This document shows positions 28,133 through 37,601 of a DNA stretch of 64,000 bases, one piece after another. The translations under genes were made by a program, and so were the position numbers. Each line of letters begins with the position of its first letter. Positions within the stretch are counted from its first letter, which is position 1. The notes below the pieces were generated by a model. The model was not told the DNA's origin, made no database searches, and saw only the letters and a list, made by a program, of their open reading frames with translations. This stretch comes from Chrysosporum bergii ANA360D (GTDB lineage Bacteria > Cyanobacteriota > Cyanobacteriia > Cyanobacteriales > Nostocaceae): the NCBI RefSeq assembly GCF_029891735.1, contig NZ_JANQDH010000012.1:62001-126000 (forward strand), in the 5' to 3' direction.

Positions 28133-30541
28133 ATGATAAAATTACCTTCCTCTACAATTCCTGTTTGCGCTTGGAGTCGTCCCATCGGTTTAGGCTGGGA
28201 CAATTCCTATACTGTCCGCTATTCTAGTAATATTGATGATGGACCTTGGCACGGTATGCCCTTGGGTGGCTTTGGTGCTGGTTGTATCGGTCGTTCTTCA
28301 AGAGGAGACTTTAATTTATGGCACATTGATGGCGGTGAACATACCTTTCAAAATATCCCCGCTTGTCAATTTAGTGTGTTTGAATCTCATGCTACCTCTT
28401 CTCAAGCTTATGCCTTAGCCACACAACCCCCTGAAGATGGTAGTTTAGCCGCTTGGCAATGGTATCCAGCATCTACAGCCACACAATACACGGGAACTTA
28501 TTACGCCTTATATCCCCGTAGCTGGTTTGTCTATGAAAATGTTTTACAAGCCCAGTTAACTTGTGAGCAATTTTCACCAATTTGGGCAGGAAATTATCAA
28601 GAATCTAGCTACCCCGTGGCAGTGTTTAACTGGAATGCTTACAACCCCACCAATACACCGATTACTTTAAGTATCATGCTCACTTGGCAAAATATGGTGG
28701 GCTGGTTTACTAACGCCCTCAAGTCTCCAGAAGTGCGGATACGGGATGATGGGAGTCCAGTTTATACATATCAGCCGCCTTTAGGAAATAGTGAAAATAA
28801 TTATAATCTCATCACAGAAAATACAGAATACTTTAGTTGCTTTTTAGGCCGGGTTGATGGTGACTCGGTGGCAGAAGGCTACGGCAGTTGGTGTATTTCT
28901 ACCATTAAGCATCCACAGATAGAGGTATTTTACCATACTCGCTGGAATCCTGCGGGGACAGGGGCGGATGTGTGGCAAAGCTTTATGGCTGATGGTTCTT
29001 TGCCTAATTATCAAGATGCTAATCCTGCGTTAGAAAACACACAAATAGGGGCTGCGATCGCATTACGTTTCACTCTCCAACCAGGGGAAAATTTGGCTAT
29101 TCCCTTTGTACTGGCTTGGGATTTTCCAGTAACAGAATTTGCAGCCGGGATTAGTTATTATCGCAGATATACTGACTTTTTCGGACGCGGTGGTAATCAT
29201 GCCTGGGCAATAGCTACCAGCGCCCTGAGCCAATATAATACATGGCGGGAAAAGATACACGAATGGCAAGAACCGATACTAAACCGGACAGATTTACCCG
29301 ACTGGTTGAAAATGGCTTTATTTAATGAGCTATACCACCTGACTAGTGGGGGAACTCTCTGGAGTGCTGCATCTGAACTTGACCCCATGGGTCAATTTGC
29401 AGTGCTGGAGTGCTTAGATTATCGTTGGTATGAAAGTCTAGATGTACGCTTGTATGGTTCCTTTGCACTATTAATGTTGTTTCCGGAACTAGAAAAATCA
29501 GTAATGCGGGCATTTGCACGGGCAATTCCCCATAGTGATGATCACCAACGTGTAATTGGCTATTACTATACTATTGGGGCCCAGACTACAACCGCAGCCC
29601 GGAAAGTAGCAGGAGCAACGCCTCATGATTTGGGGGCACCTAATGAACACGTTTGGGAAAAAACTAATTACACCTGCTATCAAGACTGCAATTTGTGGAA
29701 AGATTTGGGTAGTGATTTTGTCTTACAAGTCTACCGGGACTTTCTGCTCACTGGTGGTGATGATCTGCAATTTTTGGCAGACTGTTGGGATGGAGTTGTG
29801 CAAACCCTCCATTATCTGAAAACTTTTGATTTAGATGGCGACGGTATTCCTGAAAATTCCGGAGCGCCTGACCAAACCTTTGACGATTGGCGGTTACAGG
29901 GTGTAAGTGCTTATTGTGGGGGGTTGTGGTTAGCAGCTTTAGAAGCAGCCATAGCCATCAGCCAAATTTTATCTAAGAACCACCTTGGCGACGCTGAAGA
30001 TTTGGCGGTGCAAAAATCCACCTACGAAACATGGTTAGCACAGTCACTGCCCATTTATCAAGCAAAACTCTGGAATGGTCAGTATTACCGCCTCGACAGT
30101 GACAGTGGTTCAGATGTGGTTATGGCAGATCAATTGTGTGGACAATTCTATGCGCGTTTATTGGCATTGCCGGATATTGTACCAAGCGATCGCGCCTTGT
30201 CTGCCTTACAAACTGTTTATCATGCTTGCTTTCTTAAATTCTATGATGGTGAGTTTGGTGCTGCTAATGGTGTTCGTCCTGATGGTTCACCAGAAAACCC
30301 CAATGCTACCCATCCTTTGGAAGTCTGGACAGGAATTAACTTTGGACTAGCAGCATTTCTAGTCCAAATGGGGATGAGGGATGAAGCCTTGAACTTAACA
30401 GCAGTTGTAGTCAAGCAAATTTATGATCATGGCTTGCAATTCCGCACACCAGAAGCAATTACCCCATCTGGTACATTCCGGGCTAGTACTTATCTGCGGG
30501 CTATGGCTATTTGGGCAATTTATTTAGTCATGAGTGAGTAG
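28133..30541 (+). CDS. GH116-family beta-glucosidase (GBA2-like)
   Basis: An 802-residue glycoside hydrolase family 116 protein, the family of human non-lysosomal glucosylceramidase GBA2 and archaeal/bacterial beta-glucosidases. The N-terminal beta-sandwich begins with the conserved GMPLGGFGAGCIGRSSRGDFNLW region; the C-terminal (alpha/alpha)6 domain has the nucleophile region ALFNELYHLTSGG (Glu399) and the acid/base region APDQTFDDW (Asp584 is the likely acid). No signal peptide is seen, so it should be cytoplasmic. The natural substrate is unknown; a beta-glucosyl glycolipid or glucoside is the family expectation. Confidence 0.9.
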   Translation: MIKLPSSTIPVCAWSRPIGLGWDNSYTVRYSSNIDDGPWHGMPLGGFGAGCIGRSSRGDFNLWHIDGGEHTFQNIPACQFSVFESHATSSQAYALATQPPEDGSLAAWQWYPASTATQYTGTYYALYPRSWFVYENVLQAQLTCEQFSPIWAGNYQESSYPVAVFNWNAYNPTNTPITLSIMLTWQNMVGWFTNALKSPEVRIRDDGSPVYTYQPPLGNSENNYNLITENTEYFSCFLGRVDGDSVAEGYGSWCISTIKHPQIEVFYHTRWNPAGTGADVWQSFMADGSLPNYQDANPALENTQIGAAIALRFTLQPGENLAIPFVLAWDFPVTEFAAGISYYRRYTDFFGRGGNHAWAIATSALSQYNTWREKIHEWQEPILNRTDLPDWLKMALFNELYHLTSGGTLWSAASELDPMGQFAVLECLDYRWYESLDVRLYGSFALLMLFPELEKSVMRAFARAIPHSDDHQRVIGYYYTIGAQTTTAARKVAGATPHDLGAPNEHVWEKTNYTCYQDCNLWKDLGSDFVLQVYRDFLLTGGDDLQFLADCWDGVVQTLHYLKTFDLDGDGIPENSGAPDQTFDDWRLQGVSAYCGGLWLAALEAAIAISQILSKNHLGDAEDLAVQKSTYETWLAQSLPIYQAKLWNGQYYRLDSDSGSDVVMADQLCGQFYARLLALPDIVPSDRALSALQTVYHACFLKFYDGEFGAANGVRPDGSPENPNATHPLEVWTGINFGLAAFLVQMGMRDEALNLTAVVVKQIYDHGLQFRTPEAITPSGTFRASTYLRAMAIWAIYLVMSE

Positions 30542-31515
30542 AGAGACGCTTCAAACACATCTTTGTTGACTACGCTCTTGTCTGAGTACCGGCTAGAAGC
30601 CGGTGCTACTGATATTAGATAATAAAAGCGATCGCTTTAGCAGTTATCAGTTTAAATACAGATGACTGTATTTAGCAGCACAACAGCTTAACACGCAGTG
30701 TAAAACTGAACATAGATAATTTGTGGTTTGATTTTCCGGGTATTTGATCAACTAAAAGAACATATAACTAGGGTTAAAAAAGATTGCCAATACTTACGAA
30801 TTAAAACTGTTTTTTGCCAAGACAGGAAGGTTACTAATAGTAACCTCTGCATCACACCTAACTATGAAAAGTTTGATGTTTTTGGTTGATTAGTATACTT
30901 TTACTTATCTAAATGAGAAATTATACTAATTTATTAGATAGTTTAAAGCTATAGACCATTGATAATCAACAATTGGGAAAAAATCAGATAAAAATAATTC
31001 TCAATAGTTATCAATCAACTATAAATTTCCACTTCTCTCATGTTAATTAAATTGATTTAATTAACACTTGTTTATTAATGTATTTAGTGCTAAATTTCAT
31101 AATATGGTCATGAATAAGCGAGTTAAAAATGTGTTGCTAACGAGGGGTTTGACCCCTTAACACCTATTTAAAAAAATGGCATAAGATAAACCTAAAATAT
31201 ACAATATAGTTATCAGGATAAATCAATTAAAAGAGTTTAAAAACTGTATCTACCACTAACTAATTCAAGGTCAGCTTATGGACAGAATCATCAGGTACAG
31301 TGGAAACCTTAATTTAAGGGAGATGTTCGGCAATGAAACTTTATGATTTTTATCTTTACTACTATTGTCAATCTCACTTAGCGGTAATTAAGATAATAAA
31401 ACAGTGATTGAGAAATGCAAAAATTTCTTTACGTAGCTGTGGATACAACTCTTTTTACCACCAATCAATAACTGCAAGTTAAGTTTAACAAGTCTGGGCA
31501 AAGATAACTAAAACT
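30542..31515. other. Long non-coding region upstream of hetP
   Basis: A 974-bp gap with no supported gene. It holds an ACCGGCTAGAAGCCGGT palindrome near 30587, a segment near 30669 shared with 10671 (TATTTAGCAGCACAACAGCT-like), a perfect AGGTTACT/AGTAACCT hairpin at 30827-30845, and the HetR-type operator at 31141-31158. A long leader before hetP is also known in other Nostocales. Confidence 0.7.
31141..31158 (+). promoter_or_regulatory. HetR-binding site upstream of hetP
   Basis: CGAGGGGTTTGACCCCTT contains AGGGGT (31143-31148) and ACCCCT (31152-31157) spaced by three bases, the same arms and spacing as the HetR operator GAGGGGT-N3-ACCCCTC known upstream of hetP in Anabaena. It lies about 360 bp before the hetP ATG. 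HetR is the master regulator of heterocyst differentiation, so hetP here is probably induced on nitrogen starvation. Confidence 0.88.
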
Positions 31516-31809
31516 ATGAATCACAATATTTCTGGAATTAGTAGCAACTTCAATCAATCTGTCAAAGCAGAACAATTCGATCAAATAGTAGAAGCAATTC
31601 TTGCTGGTAAGTATTCCTGGGCTTGTGTTTTAATGCTACGCATAGTTGGTTACAATCCTTTACATTACATTCCCTATCGAACTTACAACCGACTACTTAA
31701 AGAAAATACTCAATTTAGCACAGGACAGGAACAGCATAAACAAAATATAAAAGCTGTTAAACCATCCATCAACCAAAAGTCTGAAATTCAGATGATGTTT
31801 GAGAAGTAA
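31516..31809 (+). CDS. hetP: HetP-family heterocyst commitment protein
   Basis: A 97-residue protein with the HetP core [20 protein letters not shown] and [20 protein letters not shown] (about residues 23-68). HetP is needed for commitment of a proheterocyst and is directly activated by HetR. Heterocystous genomes carry several hetP-like paralogs; the HetR box upstream argues that this is hetP itself. The tail after residue 70 is Lys/Gln-rich and poorly conserved. It is monocistronic, with gene-poor DNA on both sides. Confidence 0.9.
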   Translation: MNHNISGISSNFNQSVKAEQFDQIVEAILAGKYSWACVLMLRIVGYNPLHYIPYRTYNRLLKENTQFSTGQEQHKQNIKAVKPSINQKSEIQMMFEK

Positions 31810-33796
31810 GAAAAGTATTGTCATAGGGGCGGTAATGCGCCCCGTCATGAGTCACTAATCATGGAAATTGATAAAATCTGCCAAAATGGCAAATATTGAT
31901 AGCAAAAATCCTATCAAAACATAGTGGGAGCCTGAGAACCCCTACGCTAAAGCCTAGGGGATGAAACGCGGATCAACAGGGTTTATCTTGTCCTATCCTT
32001 AACAAAAGGCGATGGGTATTTACAAAGCATTTTTGTTCAGTTAAAATCAAAAAAAGCATCTACAAATTGGTGAAAAACCCATAAGATGCCAACTCAATTA
32101 GTCACACAGCTAAGTATAATCTTAGTTAAGGTGAGTAAGGGAGCTTTGACACTCCCAAAACAATATGATTTAATAAATCATATCCTAAACGTTGCCTAGC
32201 GTCTGTGATGACCGCGTAGCAACATCAGTTTAGAATCGCCTGTGTTTCAACCAGGGGAAATGTCAAACATTAGAAATAACCACTCAACCAGAGGTGATAA
32301 AAGAACAATTCATTTACAAAGTCAAGTCAATGAATATCTGATTATCAAACAAATTTGATTGGTTGTTGTTGCTGAACCAGTCAGTATCTCTGAGAGTGAA
32401 TAACCATTTAACCAATACTGATGATACTAGCGTTACTATTGGTGGTTCTTTTTCTGCACAAGCCCTTGAGTCTTTTAATAAACCGGCTTCTTTACAACTT
32501 GCTGTTATGTGTGTCTGTTGCAGAAAAAGAAAAAGTGACGTTTTTATCGTGGTTATTGGGTGATAGATTTTCAGCACTGGAAGCTCAAAATAAAGTGGCT
32601 TCCAGTTTTTCATTTGTGAGAAATTTTATGTAAAATTCGCTACATTAATAATAGATTTGATTCTTAAAGATATTTCTAACTAATTTGTTATCTAACTCTA
32701 GATAGATTTAAAAACATTTCTGATAAATTTATTATTATTTAGTTGAGCAGAAAATTTAGGATTACTGCAATAAAATAAATACATTTAAACTCAAATCAGT
32801 AAGGTTTAATGTCTGAAAATAACGGGAGATTAAGAAAAATATTTCAATTTTATCCAGACAAAATTAATTATTAATTTCAATTAAAGATATAATCAATATT
32901 GAGTGAAGATTTCATCTTTTTTGTCAAACCCCTTGACTAGATGTACGAAAATTTCTAAAAGGATAACAGTAGGTTAAGACAACAGAGTGAATAACTGTCG
33001 CTTTTTCGTTTAACTTTTTTCCAGATTTATTAAAATCTTAGGAAGTAGATTTGTATTCATACCTGACCTTAGCTGCCTCTAAGTTCCATTTTCTGATGGA
33101 ACAAATTTCAACCACATTTTTGGTAATGGAAACACAACCAATGTAAATTTTTGAGGTGGACTTATAGACCTGTATTCTAGAGTATGGCTTCGCCACACAA
33201 GCTATTAGTAACATCCTCAAAATAGGAGTCACTAAAAGACTCCGAATTACTTCCCTTGACTGAACAACTAATATATCAATCATGCCAGGGTGTAAGGGAA
33301 GTTTGTCCAGTTATTAGGGTTATCCAGTGAGTAGTTTACTGGTTTTAGGTGTCTTACCAGAAATTGCTGTTTATTTAGATGAGACAACAGCTATGCTTGC
33401 TTCATATCTTGTCAGGTTTGCTTACTGCTACTTAGTGACTATATATGGCTACGCCAAACAATCTATTGCTCACACCACAAGAGCGCAGCTTTTAACTGGG
33501 AAAAATAGGAAAATTCCGTGATGTGTCCGCAGCTTAAGACACCTCTAATTTGTTCTACAGCTTCCCCTGGTGAAATATTGGGAATAAAAAGCTAAGATAA
33601 CACGGGTATATATCTTCTAGTCCGTCACAATACTAGAGGAAAAACACCAAGCATGATACCGACATCAATTAAATATTTAATTAGCTGAAAAATGCTAATT
33701 AAGCTTGCAGTTATTAAACCTGATTGATAGAGGTTTTTAAAAACTGCAACAGATGAAAATGCCCATATTTTGAGTACATGACAACTGGTAATCAAT
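31810..33796. other. 2-kb gene-poor region with repeat relics
   Basis: No supported gene in 1,987 bp. The left part (31900-32280) holds fragments of interspersed repeats: CTATCAAAACATAGTGGGAGC at 31911-31931 (inverted copy at 9687-9707), a CCCCTA/TAGGGG hairpin at 31939-31960, GGGAG/CTCCC near 32139-32156 and a segment at 32190-32275 ending in a TTTCAACCAGGGGA motif whose inverted form occurs near 7316. The right part is AT-rich; short open frames at 33038-33283 and 33327-33521 show no family features and look like chance. Confidence 0.65.
31911..32275. repeat. Cluster of interspersed repeat fragments, possible insertion-sequence remnant
   Basis: Contains a 21-bp inverted match to 9687-9707, two hairpins, and a terminal segment similar in inverted orientation to 7309-7336 (TGACAT-TCCCCTGGTTGAAACACAGG). 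The arrangement of subterminal hairpins is reminiscent of IS200/IS605-type ends, but no transposase or TnpB remnant is readable, so the identity is uncertain. Confidence 0.4.
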
Positions 33797-34396
33797 ATGT
33801 CACACTCTCTTAGTCAAGGCGAAACTTTTGAAAACTACGACATCCAAGAAGGTAAGTTTTTAACAGCTTTTCAAAGAAAAGCTTTGTTAAAAAGCTTACA
33901 AACTGATTTACAACCAGAATATCGGCGACGCATTGAAATTATGTTGTTAGCAGATGTGGGTAAATCTCAAAGCCAAATCTGTGAACAACTAGGATGTTCT
34001 CAAGAAATGGCCCGGTACTGGATTGGTTTAGCAGAAGCTGGTTTAGCACACAAATGGAATGAGCGACCAATTGGTAGACCCAAGATTGTTAATGATCAGT
34101 ATTTACAACGTCTGAGAGAATTAGTAACCCATAGCCCTCGTGATTATGGTTACGCATTTACCTATTGGACAGCCCAATGGTTAAGCAAACATCTAGCTAA
34201 TGAATTTAACATACAAATTAGCGATCGCCATATTAACCGCCTGCTTAAACAAATGGGACTATCAACCAAGCCTAAAACTTACAGCCCTCCAGCCAGTGAT
34301 GAAAACAAAGATGCTGGGATTAGGATCTGCGATTTGCAATCTCACTCCGAGCCTAATTTTAATTGGTCATTAAATCTAATTCAGACCAATAAATAA
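33797..34396 (+). CDS. Helix-turn-helix protein with transposase-like DNA-binding region
   Basis: A 199-residue protein. Residues about 25-115 form a homeodomain-like HTH pair (MLLADVGKSQSQICEQLG, EMARYWIGLAEAGLAHKW, RPIGRPKI), followed by a winged-helix-like segment (SPRDYGYAFTYWTAQWLSKH and ISDRHINRLLKQMGL) like the N-terminus of IS630-type transposases. There is no DDE catalytic domain. It ends 21 bp before the exporter gene, so it is probably the first gene of that operon and could regulate the peptide cluster. A domesticated transposase fragment is the alternative. Confidence 0.75.
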   Translation: MSHSLSQGETFENYDIQEGKFLTAFQRKALLKSLQTDLQPEYRRRIEIMLLADVGKSQSQICEQLGCSQEMARYWIGLAEAGLAHKWNERPIGRPKIVNDQYLQRLRELVTHSPRDYGYAFTYWTAQWLSKHLANEFNIQISDRHINRLLKQMGLSTKPKTYSPPASDENKDAGIRICDLQSHSEPNFNWSLNLIQTNK

Positions 34397-34417
34397 TTCT
34401 GTCTTGGAGGTCAGGAA

Positions 34418-37400
34418 ATGGCATCAGCGTTTTCCCGTGAATATTTAGTTCAACAACTTGTACAAAATTTAGGTGAGTCCCTCTCAGATCAAGAAATTGA
34501 AAGATGCTTAATTGGGGTAGAAATTGTGGAACCACCAGCAGCAAAGCAATTTTGGCAAGCTGCAACTGCACCCAATGGCATATATATTGTCCTGGGAGGT
34601 AAAGTCAGAATTTTAGATAGCTCGAATAACTTAATTACTACCCTGACCACCGGAGCATCATTTGGCGAACTGACTTTATTTACAGAACAAAACTTGAGTG
34701 ATTATGTTGCTAGAGCTTCTGTGAATTTAAAACTTGCCTATTTCCCCCAAGCATCTTTACAAGAAGTGATCCGCAAATATCCAAGCATTCGCCATCGCCT
34801 GCAACAACGTGCAGAACTCTGGGATTTGCTGTTGTTATGTTGCCAAAGCGGCCTAGTGCCTGACAATGGATCTACAGAAGGTGTACTCCAAGCATTATCT
34901 TTATTTGAGCGCCACAATTTAGAGGGTGACTCACTCCCGGTGGGCATATTCCAAGATACCAAGCTGTGGTTATTGCATCAAGGAGAACTACTGCACACAG
35001 ACGGACGCACCATAACACCGGGAAACATCTATGTATATCCCCAGCAGGAAAACTGGCAAGCCACTAAACCCACAAAGCTTTACAGTTTGAAAAATACTGA
35101 CTGGCAAATAGCATTAGAATCCTGGCCGGAATTGGCTGAGTTAGCCAACCTGCAACCAAGGCAAGATGTGACAGAAAACACATCTATAGAAGTTATTACC
35201 CCTAGGAGAATCCGACAACTACCACCAGTAGACCCAGAACCGAAACAAAAGCAAAAACGAACTTATTTTCCCAGTCCGAAAGTCAAAGCCAGACATTGGT
35301 GGGGACGTTTAACCAAGCGGTATCCTTTCTTTGAACAACAAAGCGCAGCTGACTGTGGGGCGGCTTGCTTGGTGATGATTAGCCGCTACTGGGGTAAACG
35401 CTTGAGTGTCAATCGGCTGAGAGATTTAGCTAATATCAATCGCACCGGTGCATCAATGCGGGGTTTAACAACTGCGGCAGAAAGTATTGGTTTTACTACC
35501 CGTCCAGTGAAAGCCAGCCTGGATAAATTAGCACAACAAACCCTGCCAGCCATCGCCCACTGGGAAGGCAAACACTACGTTGTTGTCTATGAAATTGGCA
35601 AAAAGCACGTGATTGTTGGTGATCCTGCCTTGAGTCAACGCACCCTCAGCCATGAGGAATTTAAGGCTGGTTGGACCGGTTACGCATTGTTATTACAACC
35701 CACAGCCCTGCTGAAAGAAACGGAGGAAACCAGTACACAATTTTGGCAGTTGTTTGATTTAGTCAAACCCCATAGCAAAATACTGCTAGAAGTTTTTGTG
35801 GCTTCGGTGTTTATTCAGATATTTGGACTGGTTACGCCTTTATTGACTCAGTTGCTATTAGACCGAGTATTGGTACAGCGTAGCACTTTGACATTAAATG
35901 CTGTGGGCTTTGGGTTGCTGATTTTTGGCTTGTTTAGTGTTTTGATCAATGGACTGCGGCAATATCTACTGGATCACACAGCTAATCGCATCAGTGTAGC
36001 ATTATTGGTAGGTTTTATTAAACACACTTTCCGCCTACCTTTAGCTTTTTTTGAGTCCCGCTATGTTGGTGATATTATTTCCCGAGTCCAAGAAAACTAT
36101 AAAATTCAGCGATTCCTCACCGGAGAAGCGTTGTCAATCACTTTGGATTTGCTGACGGTGTTTATCTATGTGGGATTGATGTTTTGGTATAGCGCACCAA
36201 TGGCTTTACTGAGTTTAACTATTATCCCACCATTTTCTATCCTAGCACTAGTGGCTACACCTTTTTTTCGTCGCATTAATCGCGAAGCCTTTAATGCCAC
36301 AGCTAACGAAAATAGTTATCTGATTCAATCCCTCACAGGTATTAGCTCAATTCGCTCAATGGCAATAGAACAAACAGTGCGCTGGCATTGGGAAGAGCTA
36401 TTAAACAATGTGATTAAAAAGACCTTTGCTGGTCAACTGATTAGTAACAAAATGCAGGTTTTTAGCTCGGGAATTGAAACTTTAGTTAGTACCGGTTTGC
36501 TGTGGTATGGCGCTTGGTTAGTGATTCAAAATCAGCTAACAATTGGACAGTTAGTTGCTTTTAATATGTTGCTAGGCAACATTATTCGCCCGTTTCAAAG
36601 GTTAGTTGTTTTGTGGAATCAATTCCAGGAAGTAGTTATTTCCAGTGAACGAATTAATGATGTTTTGGAGGCTGAACCAGAAGAAGATTTACATCATCAA
36701 CCCCGGCAATTTTTACCTCGGTTGGCAGGTCATATTAAGTTTGAAAATGTGACTTTCCGCTATCACCCAGAAAGTGATATTAATGTCCTAGAAAATCTTA
36801 GCTTTGAAATCCTCCCTGAGCAGACCGTAGCAGTGGTTGGGCGTAGTGGTTCAGGAAAAACAACCCTCGCCAAGATGATTTTGGGACTATACCTGCCGAC
36901 AGATGGAAAAGTATTAATTGATGCCCAAGATGTGACTAGTATTTCATTGCGATCGCTGCGTTCTCAAATTGGTGTAGTGGACCAAGATACCTTCTTATTT
37001 GGCGGTACTATCCGGGAAAATATCAGTATTGCTCACCCGGAGGCCACCTTAGAAGAAATTATTGAAGCCGCAACCTTAGCAGGAGCAGATGAATTTATCA
37101 AGCTACTACCCACCGGCTACGAAACTCAAATTGGTGAAGGGGGGGGAATGTTATCTGGTGGACAACGCCAACGCCTAGCCATCGCCCGTGCTTTACTAGG
37201 AAATCCCCGCTTATTACTTTTCGACGAAGCAACTAGCCACCTTGATACCGAATCTGAGCGCATTATCCAAAATAACCTGAAAACCATTCTCAAAGGGCGC
37301 ACAAGTCTGATTATTGCCCATCGCCTGTCCACAGTGCGTCATGCAGACCTGATTTTAGTATTAGATCGCGGGTTACTTGTCGAAAGCGGAACCCACGATG

Positions 37401-37465
37401 AATTAATTGCTAGAAGAGGTCATTACTTTTATCTCAATGAGCAACAACTAGCTCAAACAGCCTGA
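34418..37465 (+). CDS. C39 peptidase-containing ABC exporter with N-terminal cNMP-binding-like domain
   Basis: A 1015-residue peptidase-containing ABC transporter (PCAT) expected to cut leader peptides after Gly-Gly and export the core. Order: a cyclic-nucleotide-binding-like domain (about residues 25-125, with GASFGELTLF), a second less clear segment to about 230, the C39 peptidase (about 300-430) with Cys313 in AADCGAAC, His386 in GKHYVVV and Asp402 in VGDPA, a six-helix membrane domain (about 440-730), and the nucleotide-binding domain with Walker A GRSGSGKTT, signature LSGGQRQRLAIARAL and Walker B LLLFDEATSHLD. The Cys-His-Asp triad is intact with the His-Asp spacing of 16 typical of the family. 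An RBS (TTGGAGG) precedes the start. The double-glycine peptides at 42.9-45.7 kb are the obvious substrates. Confidence 0.94.
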   Translation: MASAFSREYLVQQLVQNLGESLSDQEIERCLIGVEIVEPPAAKQFWQAATAPNGIYIVLGGKVRILDSSNNLITTLTTGASFGELTLFTEQNLSDYVARASVNLKLAYFPQASLQEVIRKYPSIRHRLQQRAELWDLLLLCCQSGLVPDNGSTEGVLQALSLFERHNLEGDSLPVGIFQDTKLWLLHQGELLHTDGRTITPGNIYVYPQQENWQATKPTKLYSLKNTDWQIALESWPELAELANLQPRQDVTENTSIEVITPRRIRQLPPVDPEPKQKQKRTYFPSPKVKARHWWGRLTKRYPFFEQQSAADCGAACLVMISRYWGKRLSVNRLRDLANINRTGASMRGLTTAAESIGFTTRPVKASLDKLAQQTLPAIAHWEGKHYVVVYEIGKKHVIVGDPALSQRTLSHEEFKAGWTGYALLLQPTALLKETEETSTQFWQLFDLVKPHSKILLEVFVASVFIQIFGLVTPLLTQLLLDRVLVQRSTLTLNAVGFGLLIFGLFSVLINGLRQYLLDHTANRISVALLVGFIKHTFRLPLAFFESRYVGDIISRVQENYKIQRFLTGEALSITLDLLTVFIYVGLMFWYSAPMALLSLTIIPPFSILALVATPFFRRINREAFNATANENSYLIQSLTGISSIRSMAIEQTVRWHWEELLNNVIKKTFAGQLISNKMQVFSSGIETLVSTGLLWYGAWLVIQNQLTIGQLVAFNMLLGNIIRPFQRLVVLWNQFQEVVISSERINDVLEAEPEEDLHHQPRQFLPRLAGHIKFENVTFRYHPESDINVLENLSFEILPEQTVAVVGRSGSGKTTLAKMILGLYLPTDGKVLIDAQDVTSISLRSLRSQIGVVDQDTFLFGGTIRENISIAHPEATLEEIIEAATLAGADEFIKLLPTGYETQIGEGGGMLSGGQRQRLAIARALLGNPRLLLFDEATSHLDTESERIIQNNLKTILKGRTSLIIAHRLSTVRHADLILVLDRGLLVESGTHDELIARRGHYFYLNEQQLAQTA

Positions 37466-37601
37466 AAACCTGGGAAACTGCCAATTTAACAACGGACTAA
37501 GGACAGATCAATTCTAAATTCTAAATTCTCAATTCACATAACTACGAACTAGGAATTAGATTCATGTCCCTAGTCCCGTAAAATTAACTGTTGAATTACT
37601 C

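Noticed and set aside
33038..33521. Two short open frames (81 and 64 residues) in the gap before the HTH gene
   Set aside because: No ribosome site, odd composition, and both include dispersed-repeat words (GGCTTCGCCA or GGCTACGCCA); treated as non-coding.
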